From: Cornus controversa | Taxonomy: Eukaryota; Streptophyta; Magnoliopsida; Cornales; Cornaceae | NCBI GenBank assembly: GCA_026545225.1 | Contig: CM048848.1 | Location: forward strand, 46,594,306-46,658,305 | DNA: 64,000 bases | Direction of reading: 5' to 3' | Shown: in pieces, positions 1-38,622 of the stretch | How the letters are laid out: each line of letters begins with the position of its first letter | Numbering within the stretch: position 1 is the first letter of the stretch | The notes under the pieces: generated by a model | The model's input: the letters and a program-made list of their open reading frames with translations, nothing else | Database searches by the model: none | Told to the model about the DNA's origin: nothing | Program-made: the position numbers and the translations under genes

Positions 1-1232
1 ATAGATATCTACATACTGCAAATGATACTGTAAAACTAGAATGACTCATAATCCAGAAGGCCCTAACAAGTAGGGGGATGCACACGATTATATTCTTTCC
101 AGTTATTGGGAGAACCGGAACTAGAACCGTTCACAACAGTTCTTTAATTTTGAAACCGGAATAAATGAGTTCGATTCAATTCGGTTATTATAGGAGTTGT
201 ATTTAACCTTATAATAGTTATAATTTCATTGTTTAAAATTTTTTACATAACAAAAAAAAAAAAATATATATATATATATATTCAACAGTTTCAGTTCCTG
301 TTCCAAGGCTTGGAATCGGAATCGTAGTGAACGGTTCCTAAAATTTAGAGCCGGAACAGGAACAGTAATGAACGGTTCGGTTCGGTCCAATATGTATGGA
401 CTGAGAAGAGGGATTTGGAGGGCATACTCTTTCTCTTGAACTTCTTATGCTACTACTTTCTTTTTCATTTTTTTGTTTTTATTTTTCTTTCAACACTGAA
501 AATGAATGAATGATATGAGTACAAAATACCATTCTTGTTTCTTTGATAAGGAGATGGTTGAGACTTCTTTATTTTTTAGCATGAGTGTCCCTAAGTAACT
601 ATCTCTTTAATTCTGTCTGCACTTGATAATTCTAATATTTTTATCATTGTATCAAACAATAGCCTTTTATAATTTATTTTTTTTAATTTTCTCACTTTTA
701 GTTTTAATTTTTAATTAAAATAATATAATCACCATTTTAGATAAAAAGGAAATTTTTTCTTTTTTTTTAATAAACATAAACAATAAACATCATTTTGGTG
801 TTTAGGATTTGAAGGCTTAGAAACAGTGTTGTTTTAAAAGCGTTTTGAAAATTTATAGACAAAACAAAAATTATCAAACATGTTTATCGCAAAAATTTGT
901 TTTTATAAACAATAAACACTAAACATAAACGGTTACCGAACGGGCCCTTAGTGACTAAACCTAAAAATATTTGCTGTTCTATTGACCATGGTCACTGCAA
1001 AACAATGAAAATGACCATTGATATCATCTGCATCATTGCAGTAGTACACTAACCATGCTCACAATGTGTAAATTTCTTTAACTTCAGTCACAAAATTATA
1101 ATTTTTGCTACTTTAATCCTTCCGTATTTTCAATTATTTGATATATTCTCGATGCGGCCTTGTGGTTTTATTCACTATTCCATACTGTCTGTTTGCTTGT
1201 CTTGTAAATATTAACCTCACCTTTTCTATCAG
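1..1232 (+). other. Intron of AP-1 gamma, left edge
   Basis: It is AT-rich intron with no coding signal; it ends with the acceptor TTTCTATCAG. Positions 90-390 contain repeated CCGGAAC/GGTTC words in both orientations (AACCGGAACTAGAACCGTTC and GGAACCGTTC complements) and an A/TA microsatellite at 250-283, suggesting an old foldback repeat. Confidence 0.5.
760..953. mobile_element. MITE end, hAT-like (partial)
   Basis: The sequence ends AAACGGTTACCGAACGGGCCC at about 947; its complement GGGCCCGTTCGGTAACCG is a terminus common in plant hAT MITEs and resembles the left end of the insertion at 13300. Repeated ATAAACA(A/T) words precede it. The opposite terminus was not found, so the left limit is a guess. 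Confidence 0.4.
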
Positions 1233-27944
<26,712 letters not shown>

Positions 27945-29166
27945 GTTGAATTGTTCTCTAGTGTTGTTTAAAGATGGTGACGAATGAGATTTTATATAAT
28001 CCTTTTTTTCCAACAGAGAAGTCTTCTCACTGTCTGTAGCGTATAGTTCAGTCTTTTGTTTCAAATTCTATTGTTTGGAGGCCATGTGGCTTGTAGGCCT
28101 TGTTTTTCATTTCTTTTGTCACTCTTTGAAGGTAGTACATGTACATTATGAGAAGCTCTCATGTACGTACGGGTTTGTGGGAATTAATTTTGCCTTTTGA
28201 AGGCACCTAGAGGAACTTCGTGTTATATTGGGAACTTGAGGTGCTCTCGTTGCTGATGTTTTTCTCTTTTTTTTGTTGTTTTGTTTTTGTTTTCATATTT
28301 CTGGAATCTGCAACTTTTGGTATTCAAGATTTTGTTAAAATTTATACCAAATTACACATTTGTAAAATATTATTTCATTTAAATCATGTACTTTGTGTTT
28401 TACGAAATTATTTTAAAAATGTAAATGACAGGATGCAGAAAATGCATCTGGGAAGGTGTTGCTTGATTCACATTTGTTATGTTCCTTTTAACATTATTGT
28501 GAAACCAGCTTTTTATTTTTCCATTTTGTGAATGAATTGTAATTGCAATAATCGTTCTTGCGATGGCGACTAAGATTTATTAGAAAAAAAGGTCTTTCAT
28601 ACATCATATTCCCTGGTAACGCATATATTGTATTACTTAATACCATGTACATATCAAGTGGCATGAGTTTTGGCAAGTTGTGTTACACAGCATGCATCTA
28701 AATAAATGGTTCTAGTGACTGTAGGATTGCTGAATTTAGAAATGGAGGCTGTTTTATTGCACCGAAAAAGAAAAAAAAATCAATTTATAAGGAGCAAAGG
28801 TTGCAAGAAAATTTGCAATTTTCAGCATCACAATCAGTAAAAAATGAGAAAAATGATTTGTTAGTAGTCATATGAAGGAATGCATTTTGTGTAACCATTC
28901 TTGGTCTGGAATCAGTCAAACCCTAGTATTTATGATAAATGTTGGGTATAGGTAAGCGGACTGATGATGAGTTGGTGTCCAATTTCTTTGACAAACTTGG
29001 ATTAAATTATGTAGTCTAGCTTTTTTTTTTTTACTGAAGTTGCATAAAACATCACTAAGTGCACTAACTAAAAAGAGCAACATAGTTCTAATTGCACTAC
29101 TACTGTAGTACCGACACTGCTTTTTACTGTGTTGGTGAAGCGATCTAACTAAAAAGAGTGACGGTT
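27945..29166 (+). other. AP-1 gamma 3' UTR and downstream region
   Basis: The 3' UTR starts after TAA at 27944. No strong AATAAA lies within 400 bp; GAATGAATTGTAAT near 28527-28540 and TAAATAAATGG near 28700 are possible polyadenylation contexts. Beyond it nothing is recognised. Confidence 0.4.
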
Positions 29167-29511
29167 CAAATTGATGATAATGCTAGAGGAAGGAGAAGAT
29201 CAAAATTATCCAAATTGATGATAATGCTAGAGGAAGGAGAAGATCAAAGTTATTGAAAATAGGAGAAATTATAATCTACCTCGGAGGAATGCTATCCCAG
29301 GGTCATAATAGACGTTGGTGTTTTGCACATGCAGTGGACCCCACAGACGTAGACGTCGGTGTTTTGCACACGCAGTGGACCCCACATGTATGCACTGTCA
29401 TAGACTCTTCTTCTATGTGCCTGGACGACTCTTCTTCTATGTGCCCGTACCTTTTGGTTGACGAGGACAAAAGCACTTTAAATGGTTGACGAGGACAAAA
29501 GCACTTTAAAA
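29167..29511. repeat. Cluster of four different short tandem duplications
   Basis: Four unrelated units are each duplicated once, one after another: 44 bp (29167 and 29211, CAAATTGATGATAATGC), 41 bp (29311 and 29352, GACGTTGGTGTTTTGCACA), 24 bp (29403 and 29427, GACTCTTCTTCTATGTGCC) and 28 bp (29456 and 29484, GGTTGACGAGGACAAAAGC). Copies are nearly identical, so the duplications are recent. Confidence 0.9.
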
Positions 29512-30225
29512 TGTGTAAACGTATCATAGACATGCTTCTTGTTTTGTCCCTTGGAAGAATGTGTCTATTTTATAATTGAGGTTCAGTTAATGGCATTTAT
29601 TTTTTATATTATGTGACATTTAATCAAGTAATATAATGCTCAATGAGAATGTGAGCATTGAGCAATTGCAGATCACAGAATAAGAAGAACAGAACAACCA
29701 AAGAGCTCTATTAAGCTAAGACTTTAGCTAAAAACCCATGTCTCAATCCCAAGGAGACGAAAAACAAAACAAAAAGCCTATTCTTATACACTGAATTTTA
29801 TTAGCAATATACTCAACAAGTTGTTCAAAAACTGGAACAACTACAGCACTTCTTAAGATCCTATGATTGCTCTAACTAAATAAAATAAAATAAAAGTTGT
29901 ATTTTTTCTCTCAAGGGCACAATGGTCAAGAAAGGAATCCTCCTTCCTCCTTTCTAGTAGTATTTTCTACCCACTTTTGGAAGGAAGGAAGGAATATGGT
30001 GGGCCAGAGAAAAATGCTCCCTGGCCAACCTCCACTCTTCCTTTTTCTCCCTCCATTCCTGTTACGAGACTATCTAAGCCATATCCTTCTCTCTTCCTCC
30101 AACCCTTCTCCTTTTTTAGTTATAGTGTTTTGATTAATTAAATTTCATTTTCAAAAGCACAGGGAGGAATTAAACAACAGTCATGGAGTAGTTTCAGTAG
30201 CACCACTGAAAAAGAGCAACTTTCT

Positions 30226-30228
<3 letters not shown>

Positions 30229-30279
<51 letters not shown>
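30229..30279. repeat. (TA)n microsatellite
   Basis: About 25 uninterrupted TA units in the intergenic region downstream of AP-1 gamma. Confidence 0.95.
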
Positions 30280-30281
<2 letters not shown>

Positions 30282-30692
30282 CAGATCATTGACACCAAAA
30301 TGTGGAGCTGATAAATACTACTAAGTCCATCCATGTCTTCTTCAATTACAATATCTGAGAAGCTTTACCATCTCCAGAAGTACAAAAAGTCCCTTAACAG
30401 CTCGCTCATCTGGAAAGATGATGCAAAAACTGATCGATGTAGTTAGAATTGCTAAAATTTTCTAATGTTTCTCCACTTAATTTTGGATAGCTCGTAACAT
30501 TTCTAACTCTTTCACGGCCATCAAAGAGATGAATTTAGTATAAGAATACATTTGACAATTTAATATAAGAATTTAGAAGAAGAAAAAAATACTGTCTAAC
30601 CAGCACTCTGTGACTGAAACAGCAGAATATAGTTAGTATTGGTGGCTTATCACTTCTCTTCCTCCATAAACGGTTACTGTATATAATATACA

Positions 30693-30957
30693 GGACACTT
30701 ACCTACTCACGGGTGTGTAGGTGAACTCTCCTGACCACTGATGTGTTCCAATAAAAAATAAACACATCATCTTTAATTACAAAATTAAATTTAAAATACA
30801 ATAAATAAGTATAATAAATGAGGTTTAAAATGCAATAAATAAGTATAATAAATGAGATTGATCTTATTTATTATACTTATTTATTACACTTTAAAACTGA
30901 TGTGTTCATTTTTTATTGGAATACATTAGCGGCACTGGTGAGTAGGTAAATATTGTC
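30693..30957. mobile_element. Foldback MITE, about 265 bp
   Basis: Left GACACTTACCTACTCAC pairs with right GTGAGTAGGTAAATATTGTC, and an inner pair ACTGATGTGTTCCAATAAAA / TTTTATTGGAATACATTAG follows; the centre contains AATAAGTATAATAAATGAG and its complement. Almost the whole element can fold into one hairpin. No reading frame. The target duplication is not clear. A CA/TA microsatellite (30958-30992) adjoins its right end. Confidence 0.75.
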
Positions 30958-30991
<34 letters not shown>

Positions 30992-31272
30992 ATACATAAG
31001 TATTCGAAGAAGGGCCGTAATCGAACGTGTACAACATGCAACTATTGAGATAAAGTATTTACACGTCAAATTTATGTTACTCTATGACTTCTCTCCCTTT
31101 CTATTTCAAATTTCAAAATAATTAGCATTTGATATTTTAGTATCATAAGTAAAAAAAAAAATTGTTCACATTGCACATGAGAGAAATATTTCTTGCAAAA
31201 TAAATCTAAAGTTAATCATTTTAACTTAAGTCACAACCATGTTTTTAAAAAAGATAAATTAGGATGATACTA

Positions 31273-32178
31273 GGGAAAATTACTGATAAGTCCTACTTTT
31301 AAACTCTAAAGATAAATAAGTTCTATAAAATTTTCAAAAATATAAAGAAGTCTTACTTTTAAACACTAATGATAAATAAGTCTTATAAAATTTTTACAAA
31401 GACAAATAAGTCCAATTTTTAAAAAATATTTTCAATTAAGTTCAAATTTTATAAATAATTAACTTTTTTTTCTTTGTTACCATTTATTTCTCAATTTTCA
31501 TTAGTGCCTTTTTTTAACACAAAAATACAAATTTTCTCTCCACTTTTAATATTTTGTAACTAATACATATTTTAGAAAATATTAATTGTTACCGAAATTA
31601 ATAATCCTAAAACATTTAAAAAATTATTTTAAATTCACTTTCCGTAAATACTCATACCATGTTAAAATGCAATGAAATACTTTTCATTCATTACATTTAT
31701 GAATAATAAATGATTTTTTCTATTGTTTTCGAATTTTCTATTTAATATTTCTGAAAAAAACTCAATAATAAAAAATAAATCTCTATGAATTTAAGACAAT
31801 GTAATCTAAAAATATTATCAAATTATCTTAACAAATCGAATATAATGTGAATTTAAAATAAAAAAATTTTCTTAAATTATTTATTTTCAATAAAGTTTTT
31901 AGCAAAATAGTTTGGAGAAAATTAGTTAGGCAACATACGTGATATATGAGAAGGGTAAAAGGGGAATTGTACTAGTTATAAACTTTGTTGGAATTTTTTA
32001 TTAAAAGTAGGACTTCGTTGTCTATTGAATTTTTTTAGGACTTATTTGTATTTGTGAAATTTTTATAGGACTTATTTGTCTTTAGAGTTTAAAATTAGGA
32101 CTTCTTTATATTTATGAAAATTTTATAGGACTTATTTGTATTTAGAGTTTAAAAGTAGGACTTATTAGTAATTTTTTC
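31273..32178. mobile_element. Mutator-like MITE, 906 bp, with long repetitive inverted arms
   Basis: The left end GGGAAAATTACTGATAAGTCC and the complement of the right end GAAAAAATTACTAATAAGTCC are near-perfect inverted repeats that extend about 150 bp. Both arms consist of tandem units built on ACAAATAAGTCCTATAAAATTTTCA and TACTTTTAAACTCTAAA. A perfect 9-bp target duplication ATGATACTA flanks it (31264-31272 and 32179-32187). The middle is over 80% AT by eye and non-coding. Confidence 0.85.
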
Positions 32179-32636
32179 ATGATACTATCTCAGATTAATT
32201 TTTCTTAACGACACATAGATAGAATTTATCAAAAATTTTGTGAAAATTTATGTCAGCTTTTTAATCCAAATGACGTTATTGCTCCTTATTATTTAATTGC
32301 TTTCTAATGTAACCTATCAGAGTTGCAAAATGTCTAGATTGTCCATAATCATTACACCTGTTGGGAAAAGATATAACTCATTAACTCCCTTCTCTCATCG
32401 CCAGATTCTCTCTCTACCCTCTCACCTTTTGCACTCATGAGAACCCTTACTTGCTTCTGCAAAACTTGACTTTCTCTCTTGTCTAACCCAAATCTCCATT
32501 GATCACTATTCTGGAATCATTTTACGTACTCTCTACCTTCTCATCTTCTACACTCATGAGAAATCCTATTCTCTTTTGCATAACATGACTCACTCTAACC
32601 TTATTTTCATATTGTTAATGCAAGTGTACATTGTCA

Positions 32637-34870
32637 ATACAAATTGTTAGTATAAGAAATTGCTTGGCTAATTTTCTTCCAATTAACTTATTGCACACAC
32701 CCAAAAGTCTAAGAACACAATGTATTTTTTCAGAGAAAGAGAGACTCATTTTTCATTCATCTTTTTCATTATTTATACAAGTTTAAATTCGAATCCTTCT
32801 AGGACCGAATTCCTTTATTTGTAGCTATCTTTTCTCTCAAGCACATAGATTCCTAATAAAGTTTGGACTGATGTCTATGTTAGGCTGTTTTGGCCCTAAA
32901 AATGGCAGCCTGACCTATTCTTTCTTTTAAGGTTATTCTTTGGGGCTTCTTACTGAACTTTGGGCTCGATTCCTCTTTGGGTTTGGCCCGTTCGTGTGTT
33001 AGCAAGCCCATGTGATCAGCTGGGGGATTTTTTTCCCTACACTTTGCCCCCAATTCCCTTCGGTATGAGCTTATCCAAACTGGAGGGAATTTCTATAGAC
33101 GCCAGCATCATTTTGTTACTTGTATCGAGAATTCTCATTAATACTAAGGTACCAACAACGATGCTAAGCACGTAAGTGACCCTTTTACGCTACCTTTGTG
33201 TTTTTTGTCTTAACACTTTGTTATTTTCAGCCACAAATTTTTTGCAACTGATTGTTTTATTTTTCAGATTCATTTTTTTTGAGTTTCCTAGTACCAGGCC
33301 ATCTTTGCATGTTAGTTTTCATTCTTTTATTCATATTTTTTTCTCTTTACGATGTCTTCAAGTAATAGTGACTGTACTCATTCTGACAATCGTGAGATCA
33401 ATAACTCTAGTTCATCTCTTCAGACTATAGAAATTGCCCAACCCATCACAACTATTGAGAAATTTCTTTTGTGACTAGGCAGTTAGTTGATGTTGAGAGG
33501 CTTTGGGAGGAATGTTGGATCTCCAATGATGTCACAATCGAGAGTTACCCATTGGACTCTGACTACAACACTGGTGAAGGAATCAAAAAAGTCGAAGTCC
33601 TTTTCTTGGCTCCTTGTTTGAAAATTTTAGGTTTCCTCTTCATCATTTCTTTAGCTCTGTTCTTTACAAATTGAGGCTTGCACCACTTCAGTTAAACCCT
33701 AACTTTTTCGTATCGTTTCTTACTTACTTTCTTTAAATTATGTTTACAAACTAAACTTAGGTCTAAACGACCTTTTGTTCTGTTATTCTCTCCATTGAGT
33801 TAGATCAGAGGATAACCACTGCCATCTGTTATTTAATAAGAATAGAAAGATTTGTGTTGATGCCTCCACTTCTGACAAGTTGTGGAAAGAAAAGCTCGAT
33901 CTAATGAAGGGAGCCTAGAGTGTTAGGGCTGCTTAACGCTTTCCTGTTCCCAATACGTTCGGCGATGCTGTGATTCTTTCTGTCACTTTGTTTGACAAGT
34001 TTCCCCTTTAGTTTCCCTAGGGATCTTTCAGAACTTGTTTTTTTTTTTTTTTTTTTTATTTTTGTTTTTTGCAGCTAATCGGATTGAGTTCTTGAAGAAG
34101 AATGTTTGGGATGTTCGACCTTCTGTGAAGAAGTTTTTGTCACCTGACAAGCTTCAGGCTCTTACTTGTGACGCGTTAATTGAGTCTTCCTCTCTGTACG
34201 TAGACTCAAAGATGGAAACACCTAAACCCAAAACCAGGAGATGATCTTGCACCTCTAGCCAACTCAAGGCCAAAATTGTTGAAGGAAGGTCTAAGGCTAA
34301 GCAAAACAAGAACAAGTTTGTTGCCCCCTCTTCTCCTCAGAATTGGCCTTTTTCTAGCGTTCCTACTTCGTCTAAGCACTAGAAACTATTGGCGGATGCT
34401 ATGAAAGGACAGAGCTTTTTCTCTTCCGCTTTGGTCTTGGTTGATCAATGCTACTAATGAGTTATTCGCCGACTTGACCGGACAGTGGATTCCAAACTTG
34501 AGGAAGTTGATAGCTTGTTTTTGATGGTAGGGGATTGTGCTGCCCTTGATCGTGATGTTATGGGGACTCTAGCCCATGGGATTGGCTTCCCAGAGATGAG
34601 CTCCTTGGAAACGCTCTTCTTCATATCATGGAGGTTCATTCTGTTATATCTTTACTCTTGTGATTCTTACTTCTCTTTCTTCTCCTTTTTTTTTTTTTAC
34701 TTTGCTTGACTCGTGGCAATGCAGAGCATGTATATGACCATCTCCCTCTACAAGACTCTGGAGGTTGAGCGACTGAATGGAAGCAAGGCCGAAATCCTTG
34801 AGGGGGAGGTAAAGTCTCTCAATAAGTCTCTTGCTGAGAAGCAAAAAGTAATTTCATATTTTGAGTATAG
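32637..34870 (+). mobile_element. Degraded gypsy-type fragment: LTR-like end plus gag-like region
   Basis: About 32637-33042 looks like an LTR (TGTTAGTATAAG... to ...CCCTACA, with AATAAAG-like signals). The following 1.8 kb has gag-like pieces: VDVERLWEECWISNDV (33471 on), LRLAPLQLNPNFFVSF (about 33675-33725) and a coiled-coil-like stretch ending near 34860, resembling plant 'putative gypsy type transposon' proteins. No second LTR was found, so it is a fossil fragment with many breaks. Assignment is tentative. Confidence 0.4.
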
Positions 34871-34913
34871 GGCACTGTAAGCTGAACGGAAGGCTACCGA
34901 TCTTCAGGCTAAT

Positions 34914-34944
<31 letters not shown>
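34914..34944. repeat. (TA)n(CA)n microsatellite
   Basis: TATATA followed by about 12 CA units, at the right limit of the gag-like fragment. Confidence 0.9.
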
Positions 34945-35340
34945 TTGTACACAAATTTAACAAGAGCCTTAAGATATGATATAATAGCTAATTGGTTATA
35001 GTGTACGAGCCCTATCACTAGTGATATGGGTATAGTTATGCACGAGATCTATCATTGTGTTATGTTTTGTGTAGAGACAAGCATTTTTGTTTGTGATTGA
35101 GTGTTGGAAGTTGTGTACATTGTTAGAGGGAGGTTTGAATTAGCGTCGATGCTCAGGGTTAGCTATAATGATGGATAGTTCAGTTTTGTTTTTATCTTAA
35201 ACTTATATTTAGAGTTTATACTGATTGTGGTTTGATGATAGGGGATGAAATTTATGATTTTGATGGTAAATAGCTTATCTCTAGTTGTTATATGTTCTTG
35301 TAGTTAAATTTATTGTTAGTTACTTAATAAATTACACAGA

Positions 35341-36356
35341 ATAATAATAATACTTTAATGTAACTGTATTAACTGTTGGGATATGGTGGTTATTATCAAT
35401 TAGCAAGAATATTATTGACTGAGCTTTTCAAGCTCTCCCTTTATTTTTGCAACATTTTATGTAGTTGAGATTGATTGTTTGGTAGCATTATTGAGACAGA
35501 CTATGTGTTACATTTGCAATGATAGTTTATTTTATTATTCTTTTAATTCGTTTTAGAGAGATTTTATGTAGTGAGGATTATTGTAGTGGGATATTTTGTG
35601 TTTAAATTATATTTAGTTGTGGATATCAGTTAGTTAATGTATGTTGATATTTGATTATGATTGTTATGATTTATTGTTATAAAAAAATGGGACAATAGGT
35701 TATGACTGGCATTATTGAGTTGATTAATTTTTTTGAGTTGTAGTATGAGTAATGCACTTGTTGAGTGAAAGGTTAAGAGTGTCTATGATCTCAATTTGGT
35801 GGCATGGCAATACGTGTTTGATACTTTCTAAATATATTCATAATTTTAAAATATATAATAATGCTTTAATATATGTAGTTGTATTAACTGTTGGGGTATG
35901 GTGGTTATTGTCAATTAGCTAGAATATTACTGACTGGGCTTTCCAAGCTTTCCTCTTAGTTTTGTAACATTTTATATAGTTGGGATTGGTTGTTTGGTAG
36001 CATTATTGAGACAGATTATGTGTGGCATTTGCAATGATAGTTTATTTTATTATTCTTTCAATTCATTTTAGAGGGATTTTATGTAGTGAGAATTATTGTA
36101 GTGGGATATTTTGTGATTGAATTTTATTTAGTTCATGTTGATATTGGATTATGATTGCTATGATTTATTCTTATATATAAAAAAAAAGAGACAAGAAGTT
36201 ATTACTAGCATTATGGAGTTAATTAAATTTTTTGAGTTGTAGCACGAGTCATGCACTTGTTAAGTGAAACGTTAAGAGTACCTATGATCTCAATTTGGTG
36301 GCGTGACAATACATGTTTGATACTTTCTAAATGTATTCATAATTTTAAAATATATA
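35341..36356. repeat. 515-bp tandem duplication
   Basis: Two copies (35341-35855, 35856-36356) share TGTTTGGTAGCATTATTGAGAC (35476 and 35991) and many other blocks in the same order, ending CATAATTTTAAAATATATA. By eye the copies differ at roughly one base in ten, so the event is not recent. The unit is AT-rich, without an ORF, and not recognised. Confidence 0.85.
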
Positions 36357-37269
36357 TTTTTTATTTCTTACACATATTTGATATTTCTCTGATACTTCGA
36401 TGAGATGTTTCTCACATATCCGATATTTCTCAGATACTTAGACCAGATGTTTATCAGATATTTCAGAACATATTTTAAACAAGTTTTGAATATTAAAATG
36501 TAATTTTTCCAACAATAATATCATAGTTACTAATATCCCAACATACAATATGTTTTAGTCTATTTTATATAGTTATGCTTCCTATTATGCGCGACATTTT
36601 CCAAATTGTCACACCTATATGATTTGCCGCACTTAAGTATGACAATTTTTTTTTTGGTAAAAAAAATTCTAAAACGATGTCGTTTTGACTAAGTGTGCTA
36701 ATATTTGTCCAATTAGTTTATAAATACCTACAATTAAGTCCATAATTTGGACTTACACACTATTGAACACTCTATTCCAATTTGAAACAACTCTAAACCT
36801 CCTCGCAGTCTTTTGACATCTATCTTAAATCCAAGGCCTCCAAATCATCCAACCTGCCATCTTCTACTCCAAAATTAGTCTCCAATCTTCACTGAATAGT
36901 TAGGAAGAAGGTCAAGACCCCCTACTGAAGAAAGAACTTTCAAGGCTTGAAGGTTCAAATAGATTTGAATGAATTAGGGCCTTTAGCTTATAGTTCTATC
37001 TAAAAGACACAAGGTAGGCCTTCTAAACTCTCTTCCTCTCTTCACCCAAATTCTTTAGAAGTATGACTAGGGTTTTTATCTTTTGATTTTATCCTTTTCT
37101 CTCTCTTACATTCATATCTCTCATCTTTTACCTTTCATTTGCTTTAATTGCATTTTTTTTTTGCCCATGTATATGTGTTAAACATGCCCTAGTTATGGAC
37201 TTTTCATTGTAGGATTTGATATTATAATCTCACTAATGGTATCATGGGGGGATCATTACACTTCCCAGG
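36357..37269. other. Intergenic stretch, unclassified
   Basis: It includes GATATTTCTCAGATACTT-like repeated words (36385-36460) and AAAACGATGTCGTTTTGAC at 36672, a near-palindrome common in plant repeats. No gene. Confidence 0.4.
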
Positions 37270-37860
37270 AGTGAGAGGTGGGTAGCTCTTATTGCCTAAC
37301 CCTTTTTCAATCCTAGAACCTCTTAGAAATTTTACACATAAACTATTTTTATTGTGTGCATTCATATGACTTAATTTTGCATTCTTATGATTTACATGTT
37401 AAGTATATCATGCTTAGCCTAATTAGCATGATAAAAAGTTCGTAATTTAAGATTTTGCCAAAATTTTATTAAAATTGGCTTAAATTTAACCATAGGCAGC
37501 ATTATTATAATGGATTTAAATAGAATTTTCAGCATGGTTTTATTAGATTTATTCATTAGTTATGTGTGTTTCTAGGCTCCATGCTTGTTCATAGTCTTAG
37601 GACATTGTCGTTACCCTAGCTACCAAGATTTTGATATAACTCAAAATTAACCGATTTTTGCACAATATTTAAATCATTTTCTTTAAACAAATTTTCGTGG
37701 TACTTTTAAGGAAAATTTCACCTCTGCAATTTAGATTTTACATTCTTTTGGAAGTCCTAAATTTTGGTTCAAAACTAAAACTCTGCCAAAATTTCGATAA
37801 AATCAATAAGCATAGTAAAAATTGCAATTTTTGAGATTTTTATAATGGTACTTGTTGCGC
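37270..37860 (+). repeat. Left arm of a large, diverged inverted repeat
   Basis: It carries GAGAGGTGGGTAGCTCTTATTGCC, ACCATAGGC, TCTTAGGACATTGTCGTTACC and AAAATTGCAATTTTTGAGATTTT-like blocks that recur in the same order on the minus strand at 41700-42175. Such GGTGGGTAG(C)...CCTTTT blocks are typical of plant retroelement ends, but no coding part was recognised, so the family is left open. Confidence 0.5.
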
Positions 37861-38622
37861 CCTAATTTCCTGTAAAGCACCCTCGTGTGAAGAATGTTTG
37901 TGAAAATTGTGTAGATGAAGATGGTATCGGAAAAATAAGACTTTTAATGTGACAAGATGTAATAGTTACTAATGAATATGGAGTCGTCACCTAATATCAA
38001 GTTTTGTTGTGCTAGGACATCTAAATAATATGATAATGAATTAAATGTAATGGCCCTATGTTGTGACATCATGTGGTCTAATAAACTTAATTAATGAATA
38101 CGAAGGCTTGAGTGATGAAGCTAGTGAATTAGCAAAAAAAATTTTGGGTAAACAATGACTTGTCAGGCTTGTGAAATCTAGTGACAGTTTTTTAGGAGAG
38201 AATATAGGACAAAAGACATAAAAAATGGGAAGCTAATTACAGAATTCAAACACCAACACAATTCAATCACTTAATCCAATATTTGTTCAGTGTCCTTTGT
38301 TACCCAATACCTTTTCATTAAACCTCCACATAATTCATGTTAGAAATTAGAGTTTATATTTATATATACAAATTCGTTTAATATAAGAACCCTAAGTTTC
38401 TCAGTCACCTATGTGAGCAATTACAAACTCAATTAAAGTTTTCTTTAAATTGTATTTAATTATTCAGTTTCTTCAAACCACCATCGAAATTTAGAGAGAG
38501 AAATTGTGAATTAATGAGAGACGAAATAACCTCTCCAATGGGCAATTCCCTCAGTTTTGCTATCTCCTATGAAAACTGGCAACACAAATGCATATATATA
38601 TACTATCATACTTGTCCATTTG

